Both the position numbers and the translations under genes were made by a program. The notes beneath the pieces were generated by a model. The model ran no database searches. It worked only from the letters and a program-made list of their open reading frames with translations, and had not been told where the DNA came from. Shown piece by piece: positions 26,208 through 33,661 of a DNA stretch of 64,000 bases (positions within the stretch are counted from its first letter, which is position 1; each line of letters opens with the position of its first letter). The DNA is from Sphaerisporangium krabiense (lineage in GTDB: Bacteria > Actinomycetota > Actinomycetes > Streptosporangiales > Streptosporangiaceae). The DNA is taken from the NCBI RefSeq assembly GCF_014200435.1, contig NZ_JACHBR010000003.1, positions 124,001-188,000 of the forward strand, given 5' to 3'.

Positions 26208-26534
26208 ATGGGCGTCAACACCCAGGAGGACGAACGCGACATCCTCCTGGCCGCCCTCGCCGAACACCGCGCGGTCCCGCTGGAACACCTCGACGACGAG
26301 GAGGCCACCCTCCTCCCGCTCGCGGCCGAGCACAGCACCGAGCGGGAGGGGGCCTCCCTGGGCGATCACCTGGTGAAGAACACGCCCGAGCGCACCCTGC
26401 TCACGGTCTTCGGCGCCGTCCTGGAAGACGCGAACCCGGCCGAGCGCGCCCTGGTCCTCAGCGGCCCCGCGCCGGTCCGTGTCATCTGACACGTCATCGG
26501 CCGCCCCCGCCACATCCGCCGCGTCCGCGGCTGA
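26208..26534 (+). pseudogene. Hemerythrin-domain protein remnant with nonsense codon
   Basis: The C-terminal half of a hemerythrin-like protein is visible: 'EHLDDEEATLLPLAAEH', then 'TVFGAVLEDANPAERALVLS'. A TGA at 26487 interrupts '...PVRVI*HVIGRPRHIRRVRG', and the frame continues homologously to a second stop at 26534. Related proteins have a tryptophan there, so TGG to TGA is the simplest change. The N-terminal helices with the first iron ligands are also missing: the segment upstream of 'LLAALAEHRAVPLEHL' is too short. An ATG at 26208 could still give a 93-residue fragment. The 270 bases upstream hold no recognisable gene. Confidence 0.7.
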
Positions 26535-26576
26535 ACCCTGCCCCGCCCCTGGTTCGCACGTCGAAGGAGAAGATTC

Positions 26577-26999
26577 ATGTCGCTGAGGACCCTCAACACC
26601 TTCCTGGCCACCGCCGGAGTCCTGTTCATCCTCTACATCGGGGTGTCCTACGTTCTGACCCCCGAGACGACCGCCCCGGGCTTCGGCCTGCCGAACCGGC
26701 CCTCCGGCGACGGCGACGGCTTCCTGATCCTGAAGGGCATCCGCGATATCACCTCAGGCCTGGTCCTGGGCATCCTGCTGCTGACGGGCCACCGCCGGGC
26801 CCTGGGCTGGGTCCTGCTGATGGAGGCCGTCACCCCGTTCGGCGACATGATCGACGTGCTGGCCCACCACGGCTCCACGGCAGCCGCGTTCGGCGTCCAC
26901 GGCCTGACGTCGGCGCTGATCGTGGTCACCGGCCTGCTGACCCTCCGCGAGACCGGCAAGGCCCGCAAAGCCGGCGAGGCCGTCGCGCGGCCCGCCTGA
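26577..26999 (+). CDS. DUF4267 small membrane protein
   Basis: This integral membrane protein of 140 residues has four predicted helices. It starts 'TLNTFLATAGVLFILYIGVSY', contains 'GFGLPNRPSGDGDGFLILKG' near residue 36, 'RDITSGLVLGILLL' in helix 2, and 'VTPFGDMIDVLAHHGS' in helix 3; these are hallmarks of DUF4267. Function is unknown. A strong AAGGAGA ribosome site precedes the ATG. It directly follows the hemerythrin pseudogene and may once have been co-transcribed with it. Confidence 0.85.
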   Translation: MSLRTLNTFLATAGVLFILYIGVSYVLTPETTAPGFGLPNRPSGDGDGFLILKGIRDITSGLVLGILLLTGHRRALGWVLLMEAVTPFGDMIDVLAHHGSTAAAFGVHGLTSALIVVTGLLTLRETGKARKAGEAVARPA

Positions 27000-27084
27000 C
27001 TCGCAGTCCCGCTACGGGCGGCGACACCCTCCACCGGTCCCTTTTCGCCGCGAGGCTTCCCCGGGCGGGACGTGCTCGCCGGGT

Positions 27085-28041
27085 TCACGGGGCGGCGAAG
27101 GCGTCCAGGGCGGTGCGGATCTCGCGGCGCATCGTGTCGCTGCCCATGTGGCCGGCGTCGTCGACGACGACCAGCCGGGCGTCCGGCCAGGTGCGCGCCA
27201 GGCGCCAGGCGGTGTCCAGGGGGCTGCTCAGGTCCAGGCGGCCGTGGATCAGCACGCCGGGGATCCCGGCCAGCCGGCCCGCCTCGCGCAGCAGCACCCC
27301 CTCCTCCAGCCAGGCGCCGTGCGCGAAGTAGTGCGCGGCCAGGCGCACCAGCGCCAGCCGGTCGGCCGAGGGCTTGGAGCCGTAGGGGGCGGGCGGCGCG
27401 CCGGGCTCCATGGAGACCACCGCGTCCTCCCAGGCGCACCAGTCGGCCGCCGCCCGGGCCCGCACGGCCGGGTCGGGATCCTCCAGCAGGCGGGAGTAGG
27501 CCGCGATCAGGTCGCCGTCCCCGGACAGGCCGGAGGCGGCCCGGAACCGCTCCCACTGCTCGGGGAAGAACCTGCCGACCCCCCGGTACAGCCAGTCGAT
27601 CTCCGAGCGGCGGGTGGTGGTGACGTCGAAGATGACGATCCCGCCGACCCGCTCGGGGTGGCGTTGGGCGTAGGCCAGGATCAGCGTCGAGCCCCACGAG
27701 CCGCCGAACAGCACCCAGCGCTCCACGCCCAGGTGCTCGCGCAGGCGCTCCATGTCGGCGATCAGGTGGTCGGTGGTGTTGCGGCGCAGGGAGGTGGCGG
27801 GGTCGGCGGCGTGCGGGGTGCTGCGCCCGCAGCCGCGCTGGTCGAACAGCACGGCGCGGTAGCGGCCGGGGTCGAAGTAGCGCCGGTAGCCGCTCCCGGC
27901 TCCGCCGCCGGGGCCGCCGTGCACGACCAGTGCGGGCCTGCCGGCGGGATCGCCGCAGGTCTCCCAGTAGACGCGGTCGCCGTCGCCGGTGTCGAGCATG
28001 CCGTGCGCGTAGGGCTCCACAGGGGGGTACAGCGCGTCCAT
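27085..28041 (-). CDS. pip: Prolyl aminopeptidase (alpha/beta hydrolase)
   Basis: This enzyme releases N-terminal proline from peptides; it is cytoplasmic and 318 residues long. Family hallmarks are 'YPPVEPYAHGMLDTGDGDRVYWE' at the N-terminus, 'VVHGGPGGGAG' (oxyanion hole) near residue 40 and 'FDQRGCGRSTPH' near 68. The nucleophile elbow is 'GGSWGS' near 113, the aspartate is in 'GRLDLSSP' near 265, and the histidine in 'DAGHMGSD' near 295. It is divergent from a MarR regulator with an inverted repeat between them. The pairing suggests repression by MarR. Confidence 0.93.
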   Translation of the reverse strand: MDALYPPVEPYAHGMLDTGDGDRVYWETCGDPAGRPALVVHGGPGGGAGSGYRRYFDPGRYRAVLFDQRGCGRSTPHAADPATSLRRNTTDHLIADMERLREHLGVERWVLFGGSWGSTLILAYAQRHPERVGGIVIFDVTTTRRSEIDWLYRGVGRFFPEQWERFRAASGLSGDGDLIAAYSRLLEDPDPAVRARAAADWCAWEDAVVSMEPGAPPAPYGSKPSADRLALVRLAAHYFAHGAWLEEGVLLREAGRLAGIPGVLIHGRLDLSSPLDTAWRLARTWPDARLVVVDDAGHMGSDTMRREIRTALDAFAAP

Positions 28042-28065
28042 GGCGGGGGTTCCCTTCCTCGATAC

Positions 28066-28077
28066 AACAGTGCTGTT
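28066..28077. promoter_or_regulatory. MarR operator candidate between pip and marR
   Basis: AACAG-TG-CTGTT is a 5-bp inverted repeat with a 2-base centre, placed 24 bases upstream of pip and 6 bases upstream of the MarR start. The short leader implies that the MarR message starts within or next to the repeat, so binding would block both genes. Confidence 0.5.
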
Positions 28078-28082
28078 ACATT

Positions 28083-28616
28083 ATGGGGGTGTCCACTCCC
28101 GGCCCGGGCCCGCACGGCCCCGCGTTCCTCGGCACCCGCCTGCGCCACCTGATCGACCTGCTGGACGGCGAGGTCGCCGCCGTCTACGCCGGGCTCGGCC
28201 TGGCCGGGTTCCGCCCGCGCTACACCCCCATGCTGCGATCCCTGGCCGACTCGGGCCCCGCCTCCATCCGCGACCTGGCCCGCGCGGCCGGGGTGACCCA
28301 CTCGGCGGCCAGCCAGACCGTCGCCCAGATGGCCAAGGACGGCCTGGTCACGCTCACTCCCGGCGCCGACGCCCGCGAGCGCGTCGCCGGCCTGACCCCC
28401 AGGGCCGAGGAGCTGCTGCCCCTGCTGCGCGCCGAATGGGACGCCACCGCCGCCGCGGCGGCCGAGCTGGAGGCCGAGCTGCCCTACCCGCTCAGCCGGC
28501 TGATCGAGGACACCCTGCGGGCCCTGGACCGCCGTCCGCTGCGCACCCGCATCACCGACGCCGACCCGGCCCTGCTCCCCCGGGACCGGCCCGGCGGCAC
28601 GCCGCACCGGCGATGA
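28083..28616 (+). CDS. MarR-family regulator
   Basis: This 177-residue winged-helix regulator has 'ASIRDLARAAGVTHSAASQTVAQMAKDGL' (~58-86) as helix-turn-helix and recognition helix. 'VTLTPGADARERVAGLTP' is the wing with its D-x-R-x-R-like stretch. A C-terminal dimerisation helix and a basic, proline-rich tail follow. The ATG is only six bases from the operator-like repeat, suggesting a leaderless or near-leaderless transcript; a GTG two codons later is possible. It is divergent from prolyl aminopeptidase. Confidence 0.85.
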   Translation: MGVSTPGPGPHGPAFLGTRLRHLIDLLDGEVAAVYAGLGLAGFRPRYTPMLRSLADSGPASIRDLARAAGVTHSAASQTVAQMAKDGLVTLTPGADARERVAGLTPRAEELLPLLRAEWDATAAAAAELEAELPYPLSRLIEDTLRALDRRPLRTRITDADPALLPRDRPGGTPHRR

Positions 28617-29113
28617 CGCCCGCCGCGCGCCGCGATTCCCCCACGGTGGCATTCCCCGTGGAAAACGGCGCGCGGTGACGGAGCGGCGTCGAATCGTGAG
28701 CCGCGAAATTCTCCGCAGAACGCCGGTTGCCCCGGCGCGGCGGCCGCACTAGGGTTTTCTTCGTGACTGCCGGGTCGGCCATGGGCCAAAAGCGAGAGAG
28801 TCACCCGGCCTCCACGTGAGCGCCGGGCGGGCCAGAGCCCCGCCTCCCCCTCATCCGCGCATTTCCTCCCGCATTCCCCCGCCTCGCCGGCACCGCTTCC
28901 ACCTGCGGTTCCCATGCCACGACGCCGGTGGGACGGTCGCGGGCCGGAGGCGAATTCCCGCGCGATAGGACCGGAATTCGCGCGCGCGACCGCATTTACC
29001 ACCCCCATGGCGCGCGACGACGCCGTGAGGTAATCCCGACCGCCCGCCGGGCGGTTCTTCGCCATGCCCGCGAACGGTTCGCGGCGGCCCAGGAAACGGA
29101 GAACACCACCACA
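28617..29113. other. Long intergenic region with two inverted repeats
   Basis: This 497-base region before the nitroreductase-hemerythrin gene has no supported gene. GCGAATTCC (28950-28958) and GGAATTCGC (28973-28981) form a 9-bp perfect inverted repeat with a 14-base spacer, a likely operator. ACCGCCC-GCC-GGGCGGT (29039-29055) followed by TTCTTC resembles a terminator or attenuator in the leader. An AT-richer TAGGGTTTTCTTC tract lies near 28752. Confidence 0.5.
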
Positions 29114-29950
29114 ATGCCCATTGATTTCAACCAGCAGGTCATCGAGGAGTTCCGCGCCCGGCAAGGACAGGTCGGCGGGCCCTTCGCGGGCGGGCGGCTG
29201 CTGTTGCTGACCACCACGGGAGCGCGGTCAGGACGCCCGCACACCACGCCCCTCGCCTATCTGCCCGACGGCGTGGAGCGCACCCTGGTCATCGCCTCGG
29301 CCGGCGGCTCGCCCCGCCACCCCGACTGGTTCCACAACGTGCTCGCCGACCCCGAGGTCACGGTCGAGTTCGGCCTGTTCACCGTCAAGGCCCGCGCCGT
29401 GGTCCTGCAGGGCGAGGAACGCGACCGGCTGTTCGCCCGCGCCGCCGAGGCCGACCCCGGCTGGACCGGCTACGAGGCCAAGTCCGGGCGGGCGCTGCCC
29501 GTGGTCGCCCTGTACCAGATCATGGACGGGCCGCCCAGGGCCGGCTCGTTCGGCGCGACGCTCAAGCTCATCCACGAGTCCTTCCGCAGGGAGCTCGCCC
29601 TGATCCGCCAGGACGTCGCCCGCTCGGGCCCGGTGCTGGGCGCCCAGCTGCGGGTCAACTGCCTGACCGTCTGCCAGGGCCTGCACCACCACCACGTCGG
29701 CGAGGACACCGGCATCTTCCCCTACCTCGGCGAGCACCACCCCCACCTGGCCCCGGTCCTGGAGCGGCTGGGCCGCGAGCACGAGGCGATCGCGGCGCTG
29801 ATGGAGCAGCTCAAGGCCGTGCTGTCCGCCGCCGCCGCCGACCCCGCGCGCCTGTCGCAACAGGTCGAGCGGCTCACCGCCGAACTGGAGGCCCACCTGG
29901 ACTACGAGGAGGAACACCTGGTGCCGCTCCTGGACGCCCCGGCCCCCTGA
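29114..29950 (+). CDS. Deazaflavin-type nitroreductase fused to hemerythrin domain
   Basis: This is a two-domain protein of 278 residues. The N-terminal part (~1-140) matches the F420-dependent Ddn-like nitroreductase family: 'GGRLLLLTTTGARSGRPHTTPLAYL', 'GGSPRHPDWFHNVLADPEVTVE', then 'ERDRLFARAAEADPGW' and 'RALPVVAL'. The C-terminal part (~150-278) is a hemerythrin-like four-helix bundle with 'GLHHHHVGEDTGIFPYL' (ligand HxxxE-like), 'EHEAIAALMEQL' and 'EAHLDYEEEHLVPLL'. It may couple redox chemistry to a di-iron sensor or oxygen binder. The ATG follows a purine-rich GGAGAA. No operon partner is close. Confidence 0.85.
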   Translation: MPIDFNQQVIEEFRARQGQVGGPFAGGRLLLLTTTGARSGRPHTTPLAYLPDGVERTLVIASAGGSPRHPDWFHNVLADPEVTVEFGLFTVKARAVVLQGEERDRLFARAAEADPGWTGYEAKSGRALPVVALYQIMDGPPRAGSFGATLKLIHESFRRELALIRQDVARSGPVLGAQLRVNCLTVCQGLHHHHVGEDTGIFPYLGEHHPHLAPVLERLGREHEAIAALMEQLKAVLSAAAADPARLSQQVERLTAELEAHLDYEEEHLVPLLDAPAP

Positions 29951-30007
29951 CCGGCCGCCCCGATATTCGATGGCGCCGCCCGGACGCGGCTTGGTTGGGT
30001 TGCCCGC

Positions 30008-30742
30008 ATGAGCGGATTCGACGACCCGGCCTTCTTCGGCGAGCGCTACGCCCACGAGTACGACGAGCGTCATCCCCTGGACCCGGCCCCGGCCGTGGAG
30101 TTCCTGGCCGCTCTGGTCCCCGGCGGCGGCCGGGTGCTGGAGCTGGCCAGCGGCACCGGCCGCGTCGCGGTGCCGCTGGCCCGGCGCGGCCTCGCCGTCG
30201 AGGGCGTCGAGGCCTCCGAGGCCATGACCGAGCGGATGCGCGCCAAGCCCGGCGGCGCCGCCATCCCCGTGACCACCGGCGACATGGCCGACGTGCCCGT
30301 CCAGGGCCCCTTTCGGCTGGCCTACCTGGTGTACAACACGCTGTTCAACCTCACCAGCCAGGACCGGCAGGTCGACTGCTTCCGCAACGTGGCCAAGGTC
30401 CTGGCCCCGGGCGGCCTGTTCGTCGTCGAGGCCTTCGTCCAGGACCTGACCGGGTTCCGGGACGACCAGCTCGTCGCGACCCGGTCCCTGACCGACGACT
30501 CGGTGGACATGGAGTTCCAGCGGCACGACCCGGTGCGTCAGGTCATCACCTACCAGCGGGTCGCCTTCGAGGCGGGACGCACGACGCTGCGTCCCCTGCG
30601 GCTGCGCTACTGCTGGCCGAGCGAGCTGGACCTGATGGCCCGGCTGGCCGGGATGCGGCTGCGGGATCGGTACGCCGGCTGGGACCGCGCCCCGTTCACC
30701 GCGGCCGACCGGCAGCACGTCTCGGTGTACGAGCGGACCTGA
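30008..30742 (+). CDS. Class I SAM-dependent methyltransferase
   Basis: This 244-residue cytoplasmic methyltransferase has motif I 'VLELASGTGRVAVPLARRG' near residue 43, 'VEGVEASEAMTERM' (acidic loop binding the ribose) near 65, 'TGDMADVPVQGPFRLAYLV' near 95, and 'VLAPGGLFVVEAF' near 135. The C-terminal part has a beta-rich extension ending 'RDRYAGWDRAPFTAADRQHVSVYE', common in this uncharacterised subgroup. Substrate is unknown. It is followed at once by the crcB leader element in the same direction. Confidence 0.88.
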   Translation: MSGFDDPAFFGERYAHEYDERHPLDPAPAVEFLAALVPGGGRVLELASGTGRVAVPLARRGLAVEGVEASEAMTERMRAKPGGAAIPVTTGDMADVPVQGPFRLAYLVYNTLFNLTSQDRQVDCFRNVAKVLAPGGLFVVEAFVQDLTGFRDDQLVATRSLTDDSVDMEFQRHDPVRQVITYQRVAFEAGRTTLRPLRLRYCWPSELDLMARLAGMRLRDRYAGWDRAPFTAADRQHVSVYERT

Positions 30743-30752
30743 GGCGGGCGGT

Positions 30753-30899
30753 TGGTAGGGTGAGGGCACGCCCCGCGGGACGGGGCCACGGCGGTGGGGC
30801 CCGCCGTCCTCGCACCTCGCGAAGAGGCGGCGCAGGGAACCGCGACCGTCGCTCGCCAACGGTCCCTACCAGAGGTGATGTCGTGCTGCTGGTAGGAGG
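30753..30899 (+). promoter_or_regulatory. Structured leader of the crcB operon, candidate translational riboswitch
   Basis: TGGTAGGG (30753-30760) can pair with CCCTACCA (30864-30871), closing a multi-branched domain. That domain contains clear hairpins: GCCCCG/CGGGGC at about 30769-30785, ACGGCGG/CCGCCGT at about 30788-30807, and CCTC/GAGG at about 30815-30827. The same 3' strand, CCTACCAG (30865-30872), is a perfect 8-bp complement of CTGGTAGG (30889-30896). This second hairpin would bury the ribosome site AGGAGG (30894-30899) of crcB. The two pairings exclude each other, which is riboswitch architecture. The canonical fluoride motif is not evident to me. The ligand is inferred from the downstream genes. 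Confidence 0.6.
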
Positions 30900-30905
30900 A
30901 TTCAC

Positions 30906-31391
30906 ATGTCGCGTCACGACCCCGGCCGTCCCGTCGACTCCGACGTCGATCTTCACCAGCCCGCCCAGCGCGCCGAGCTCCGGCGCGCGCCGTGGGCCAC
31001 GCTGGGGGTCATCGCGGCGGGCGGCGCGGCCGGGTCCCTGGCCCGCTACGGCCTCGGCGTGGCCTTCCCGCAGCCGGCGGGGGTTTTCCCGTGGACCACT
31101 CTGGCCATCAACACCAGCGGGAGCCTGCTGATCGGGGTGCTGATGGTCGCGATCACCGAACTGTGGACCGCGCCCGGCTGGGTACGGCCCCTGCTGGGGG
31201 TCGGAGTGCTCGGGGGATTCACCACCTTCTCCACCTATGTCGTGGACATCGGGCGGCTGCTGGCCGGCGGGCAGGCCCGTGCGGCGATGGCGTACCTGCT
31301 GGTCACGCCGGTGTTGGCGCTGGCGGCGGTGTGGGCGGGCAGCGCGGCCACCCGGAAGGTCGGCGCCCGCGGGGAAGGAAGCGCGCGATGA
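30906..31391 (+). CDS. crcB: Fluoride exporter CrcB/Fluc, first subunit
   Basis: This four-helix membrane protein has 161 residues. '[13 protein letters not shown]' is in helix 1, '[19 protein letters not shown]' in helix 2 (the asparagine near residue 75 lines the fluoride path in Fluc), and '[12 protein letters not shown]' in helix 3 is the signature with stacked phenylalanines and threonine. It forms a dual-topology or heterodimeric fluoride channel. A hydrophilic N-terminal extension of ~30 residues precedes helix 1. Its stop overlaps the ATG of the DUF190 gene (ATGA). Translation is probably controlled by the leader. Confidence 0.93.
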   Translation: MSRHDPGRPVDSDVDLHQPAQRAELRRAPWATLGVIAAGGAAGSLARYGLGVAFPQPAGVFPWTTLAINTSGSLLIGVLMVAITELWTAPGWVRPLLGVGVLGGFTTFSTYVVDIGRLLAGGQARAAMAYLLVTPVLALAAVWAGSAATRKVGARGEGSAR

Positions 31392-31738
31392 GGCCGCACG
31401 GCGCCGCGCTGCGGCTGACGGTGCTGGTCGGCGAGACCGATCTGTGGCATCACCGGCCGCTGTACCACGAGATCGTGCACCGCGCGCACGCGGCGGGGCT
31501 GGCCGGGGCCAGCGTGTTCCGCGGCGTCGAGGGGTACGGCGCCTCCAGCCTCATCCACACCACCCGCATCCTGTCGCTGTCGCAGGACCTGCCGGTGGCG
31601 ATCGTCATCGTCGACGAACCCGAGCCGATCCGGGCCTTCCTCCCGCAACTGGACGAGCTGATCGGCGAAGGGCTGGTCATCCTGGACGAGGTCGAGGTGA
31701 TCCGCTACGCCGGCCGCTCCCCGGGAGGCCCGCGGTGA
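31388..31738 (+). CDS. DUF190 family protein in fluoride operon
   Basis: This 116-residue cytoplasmic protein of the DUF190 family has '[21 protein letters not shown]', '[13 protein letters not shown]' near residue 45, and '[20 protein letters not shown]' near 70. The fold is PII-like (ferredoxin-like), and members are frequently encoded between two crcB genes. A regulatory role on the fluoride channel is a reasonable inference but not proven. It is translationally coupled on both sides by 4-base overlaps. Confidence 0.9.
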   Translation: MRPHGAALRLTVLVGETDLWHHRPLYHEIVHRAHAAGLAGASVFRGVEGYGASSLIHTTRILSLSQDLPVAIVIVDEPEPIRAFLPQLDELIGEGLVILDEVEVIRYAGRSPGGPR

Positions 31739-32121
31739 GCGGCGCGCTCACCGGCCCGCTGGCCGTGCTGCTGGTCGCCGCCGGCGCGGCGATCGGCGCG
31801 CCGCTGCGCTACCTGACCGACCGCCTGGTCCAGGCCCGCCACGACACCGTGTTCCCGTGGGGCACCTTCGCGGTGAACATGGCCGGGTCGGCGGTGCTGG
31901 GCTTCCTGGCCGCCCTGCCGGCCGACCAGGTGGTGATGACCGGCGCCGGCATCGGCTTCTGCGGCGCGCTCACCACCTACTCGACCTTCAGCTACGAGAC
32001 GCTGCGGCTCATCGAGGACGGCGCCCGCTTCGCCGCCGTGGCCAACGTGGTGGCCGGCATCGCCGCCGGCCTCGGCGCGGGAGCCTTCGGCTTCGTCCTG
32101 GCCCGCGTCGTGACCGGCTGA
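31735..32121 (+). CDS. crcB: Fluoride exporter CrcB/Fluc, second subunit
   Basis: This second Fluc paralogue of 128 residues has four helices. '[13 protein letters not shown]' is in helix 1, '[19 protein letters not shown]' in helix 2, and '[17 protein letters not shown]' in helix 3. It differs enough from the first copy to suggest that the two form an obligate heterodimer with opposite topology, as in other split Fluc pairs. The GTG start overlaps the stop of the DUF190 gene (GTGA). Confidence 0.92.
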   Translation: MSGALTGPLAVLLVAAGAAIGAPLRYLTDRLVQARHDTVFPWGTFAVNMAGSAVLGFLAALPADQVVMTGAGIGFCGALTTYSTFSYETLRLIEDGARFAAVANVVAGIAAGLGAGAFGFVLARVVTG

Positions 32122-32214
32122 CCGCGCCCCTCACCCCTGGCAGCCCCAGCCGCCGTCACTCGGGCGCTCCCCACCACCTCACCACCCGTGCACGCCCCGC
32201 GGGCGGCCTGTTGG

Positions 32215-32709
32215 TCACGGTGCGGTTCGGCCGAGGAAGTCGAGCGCGCGGCGCATGAGCAGCGCGCTCGCCTGGGCGTCGAAGAAGGGCAGGCCGGCGT
32301 CGGCGAACAGGTGCCGGTCACCCGGATAGAGGCACAGCTCGCCGTGCTTCGCCGAGGCGACCAGCGTGCGGGCCGCGTCCAGGTCCCCCTCGCCGGCGAA
32401 GAACGGGTCGGCGTCCATGCCGTGGATCTGCACGGGCAGCTCCTGCGGCCACTCCGCGGCGGGTAGGCAGGCCTCCAGCAGCAGCGCCCCGCGGGCCCTC
32501 GGCCGGGTCTGTGCCAGCGTCTGGGCCGGTATGACGCCGAGCGACCAACCGGCGTACACCATCTCGTCCGGCAGGGTGTCGGCAGCGCGGACGCCCTGCT
32601 CGAGAAGGTCGTCTAAGCCGATCTTCTCGGCATGGGCCTGGCCGTCGTCCAGGCGGGCGAAGGGGTGCACGGCGAAGAGGTCCGGCGGGTGCACGGTGTG
32701 CCCGGCCAG
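32215..32709 (-). pseudogene. Dienelactone hydrolase family protein, 5'-truncated
   Basis: The frame codes for most of a small dienelactone-hydrolase-like alpha/beta hydrolase: 'VYAGWSLGVIPAQTLAQTRP' (nucleophile elbow), 'VQIHGMDADPFFAGEGDLDAA' and 'YPGDRHLFADAGLP' (catalytic histidine). Homology begins only at 'LAGHTVHPPDLF', so the first ~25-30 residues and the start are gone. A GTG at 32694 could start a shortened product of 159 residues. At about 32709-32715 the sequence switches to the truncated 3' end of a gene on the other strand. Probably inactive, because the first strand and oxyanion-hole region are lost. Confidence 0.65.
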
Positions 32710-32714
32710 GTGTG

Positions 32715-32841
32715 GGACGAGCTGGCCGCCGAGGCGCAGGCGCTGGCGGCACTGCTTGCCGACCGCGAGCCGGGGGTGTACCGCCGCTATGACCGCTGGT
32801 GGTCCGATCTACCCGGTGCGGAGGTACAGATCATCCGGTAG
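32715..32841 (+). pseudogene. C-terminal fragment of an unknown gene
   Basis: From about 32715 a frame with strong coding character reads 'VWDELAAEAQALAALLADRE' and continues to a stop at 32841, ending 'EVQIIR'. It has no start or ribosome site of its own, and upstream the frame becomes antisense to the dienelactone hydrolase remnant. It looks like the last ~42 residues of a gene whose 5' part was deleted together with the 5' end of its divergent neighbour. I do not recognise the family. Confidence 0.4.
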
Positions 32842-32951
32842 GCGGCCCGCTGGCGATCATCGCGGCACACGGCCCAGGCGAGTGGTGCCGCGACAGCTCA
32901 TGGCGCGCGCGAGCGTGCCACCCGCCGAGGCCCGGCTCGGTCCGGGGTCCC

Positions 32952-33323
32952 CTACAACTGGCGGCGGATCGCGTCGATCGTCGTCTCCGGCGAGGTGTTG
33001 AAGCAGAAGCGGATGCCGGGCGCCGCGGTGGCCAGCACGTTGATCAGTCGTTCGAAGAGCAGGGTGTGCTCGGGGATCGCCCGCACACCCGCTCCGATCA
33101 TGGCCACGCCGAAGGAGGGCCCGGACTCCAGGCATTCGCGAACGGTCTTCTCCGCCGCATCCGGGTCGGCTCCGACGAGACAGGTCGTCACGTCGAGTCC
33201 TGCCGCTCGCAGCGCCGCGTCGCCCTGCTCGATGCGGGCCGTGAGGGTCTGCTCGTCGAGGCCGGGAAGCCGGCTGTAGTCGATCGCGCTCGGGTGCAGG
33301 CCGATGGAGATAATCTTGGTCAT
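32952..33323 (-). CDS. Conserved hypothetical protein next to SDR remnant
   Basis: This 123-residue cytoplasmic alpha/beta protein begins 'TKIISIGLHPSAIDYSRLPG' and includes 'CLVGADPDAAEKTVRECLES' and 'IGAGVRAIPEHTLLFERLIN'. A good ribosome site (TAGGAGA) lies five bases upstream. It starts eight bases after the stop of the SDR remnant, so the two formed an operon. I know of no assigned function. It appears intact although its upstream partner, and so probably its promoter, is broken. Confidence 0.7.
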   Translation of the reverse strand: MTKIISIGLHPSAIDYSRLPGLDEQTLTARIEQGDAALRAAGLDVTTCLVGADPDAAEKTVRECLESGPSFGVAMIGAGVRAIPEHTLLFERLINVLATAAPGIRFCFNTSPETTIDAIRRQL

Positions 33324-33331
33324 GTCGTCTC

Positions 33332-33618
33332 CTACCAGGGGATCGGGCCGTCGCCGCCGAAGAAGCCGCCGGTCGGTCCGTCCTGGTCCAGCGTAGCCAA
33401 CCCGACGATCACCTCCGCGGCCTCGGCCACCGTGTGGATGCCCGTGTGATGGTTCATGTCGGTGGCGGGGTTGCCCGGGTCCGCGGCACTGATCTTGAAC
33501 GTGGGCAGCGCCCGGGCGTACTGGGACACGATCACGTTGAGCGCCGTCTTGGACGAGGCGTAGTCCAGGGCCAGGAAACCGTGCTCGGGGCGGGCGGGGT
33601 CGGCGGCGTTGGCCAGGG
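33332..33618 (-). pseudogene. SDR oxidoreductase, C-terminal fragment
   Basis: This is the last ~95 residues of a short-chain dehydrogenase: 'DYASSKTALNVIVSQYARAL' is the Y-x-x-x-K catalytic motif and following helix, then 'ISAADPGNPATDMNHHTG', and it ends 'GGFFGGDGPIPW'. The NAD(P)-binding half and the start are missing. The homologous frame ends near 33618, where the sequence switches to an MmyB-like gene fragment on the opposite strand that also lacks its 5' half. One deletion that removed both 5' ends and their shared promoter region explains this. Confidence 0.7.
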
Positions 33619-33661
33619 AGGCGGCTCGCCGGGCACGAGCCGCCGGTCCGGGCGCGTCCAG

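Noticed and set aside
30753-30899. Canonical fluoride (crcB) riboswitch call
   Set aside because: The short pseudoknotted aptamer with its conserved bases is not evident. Kept as an unclassified structured leader.
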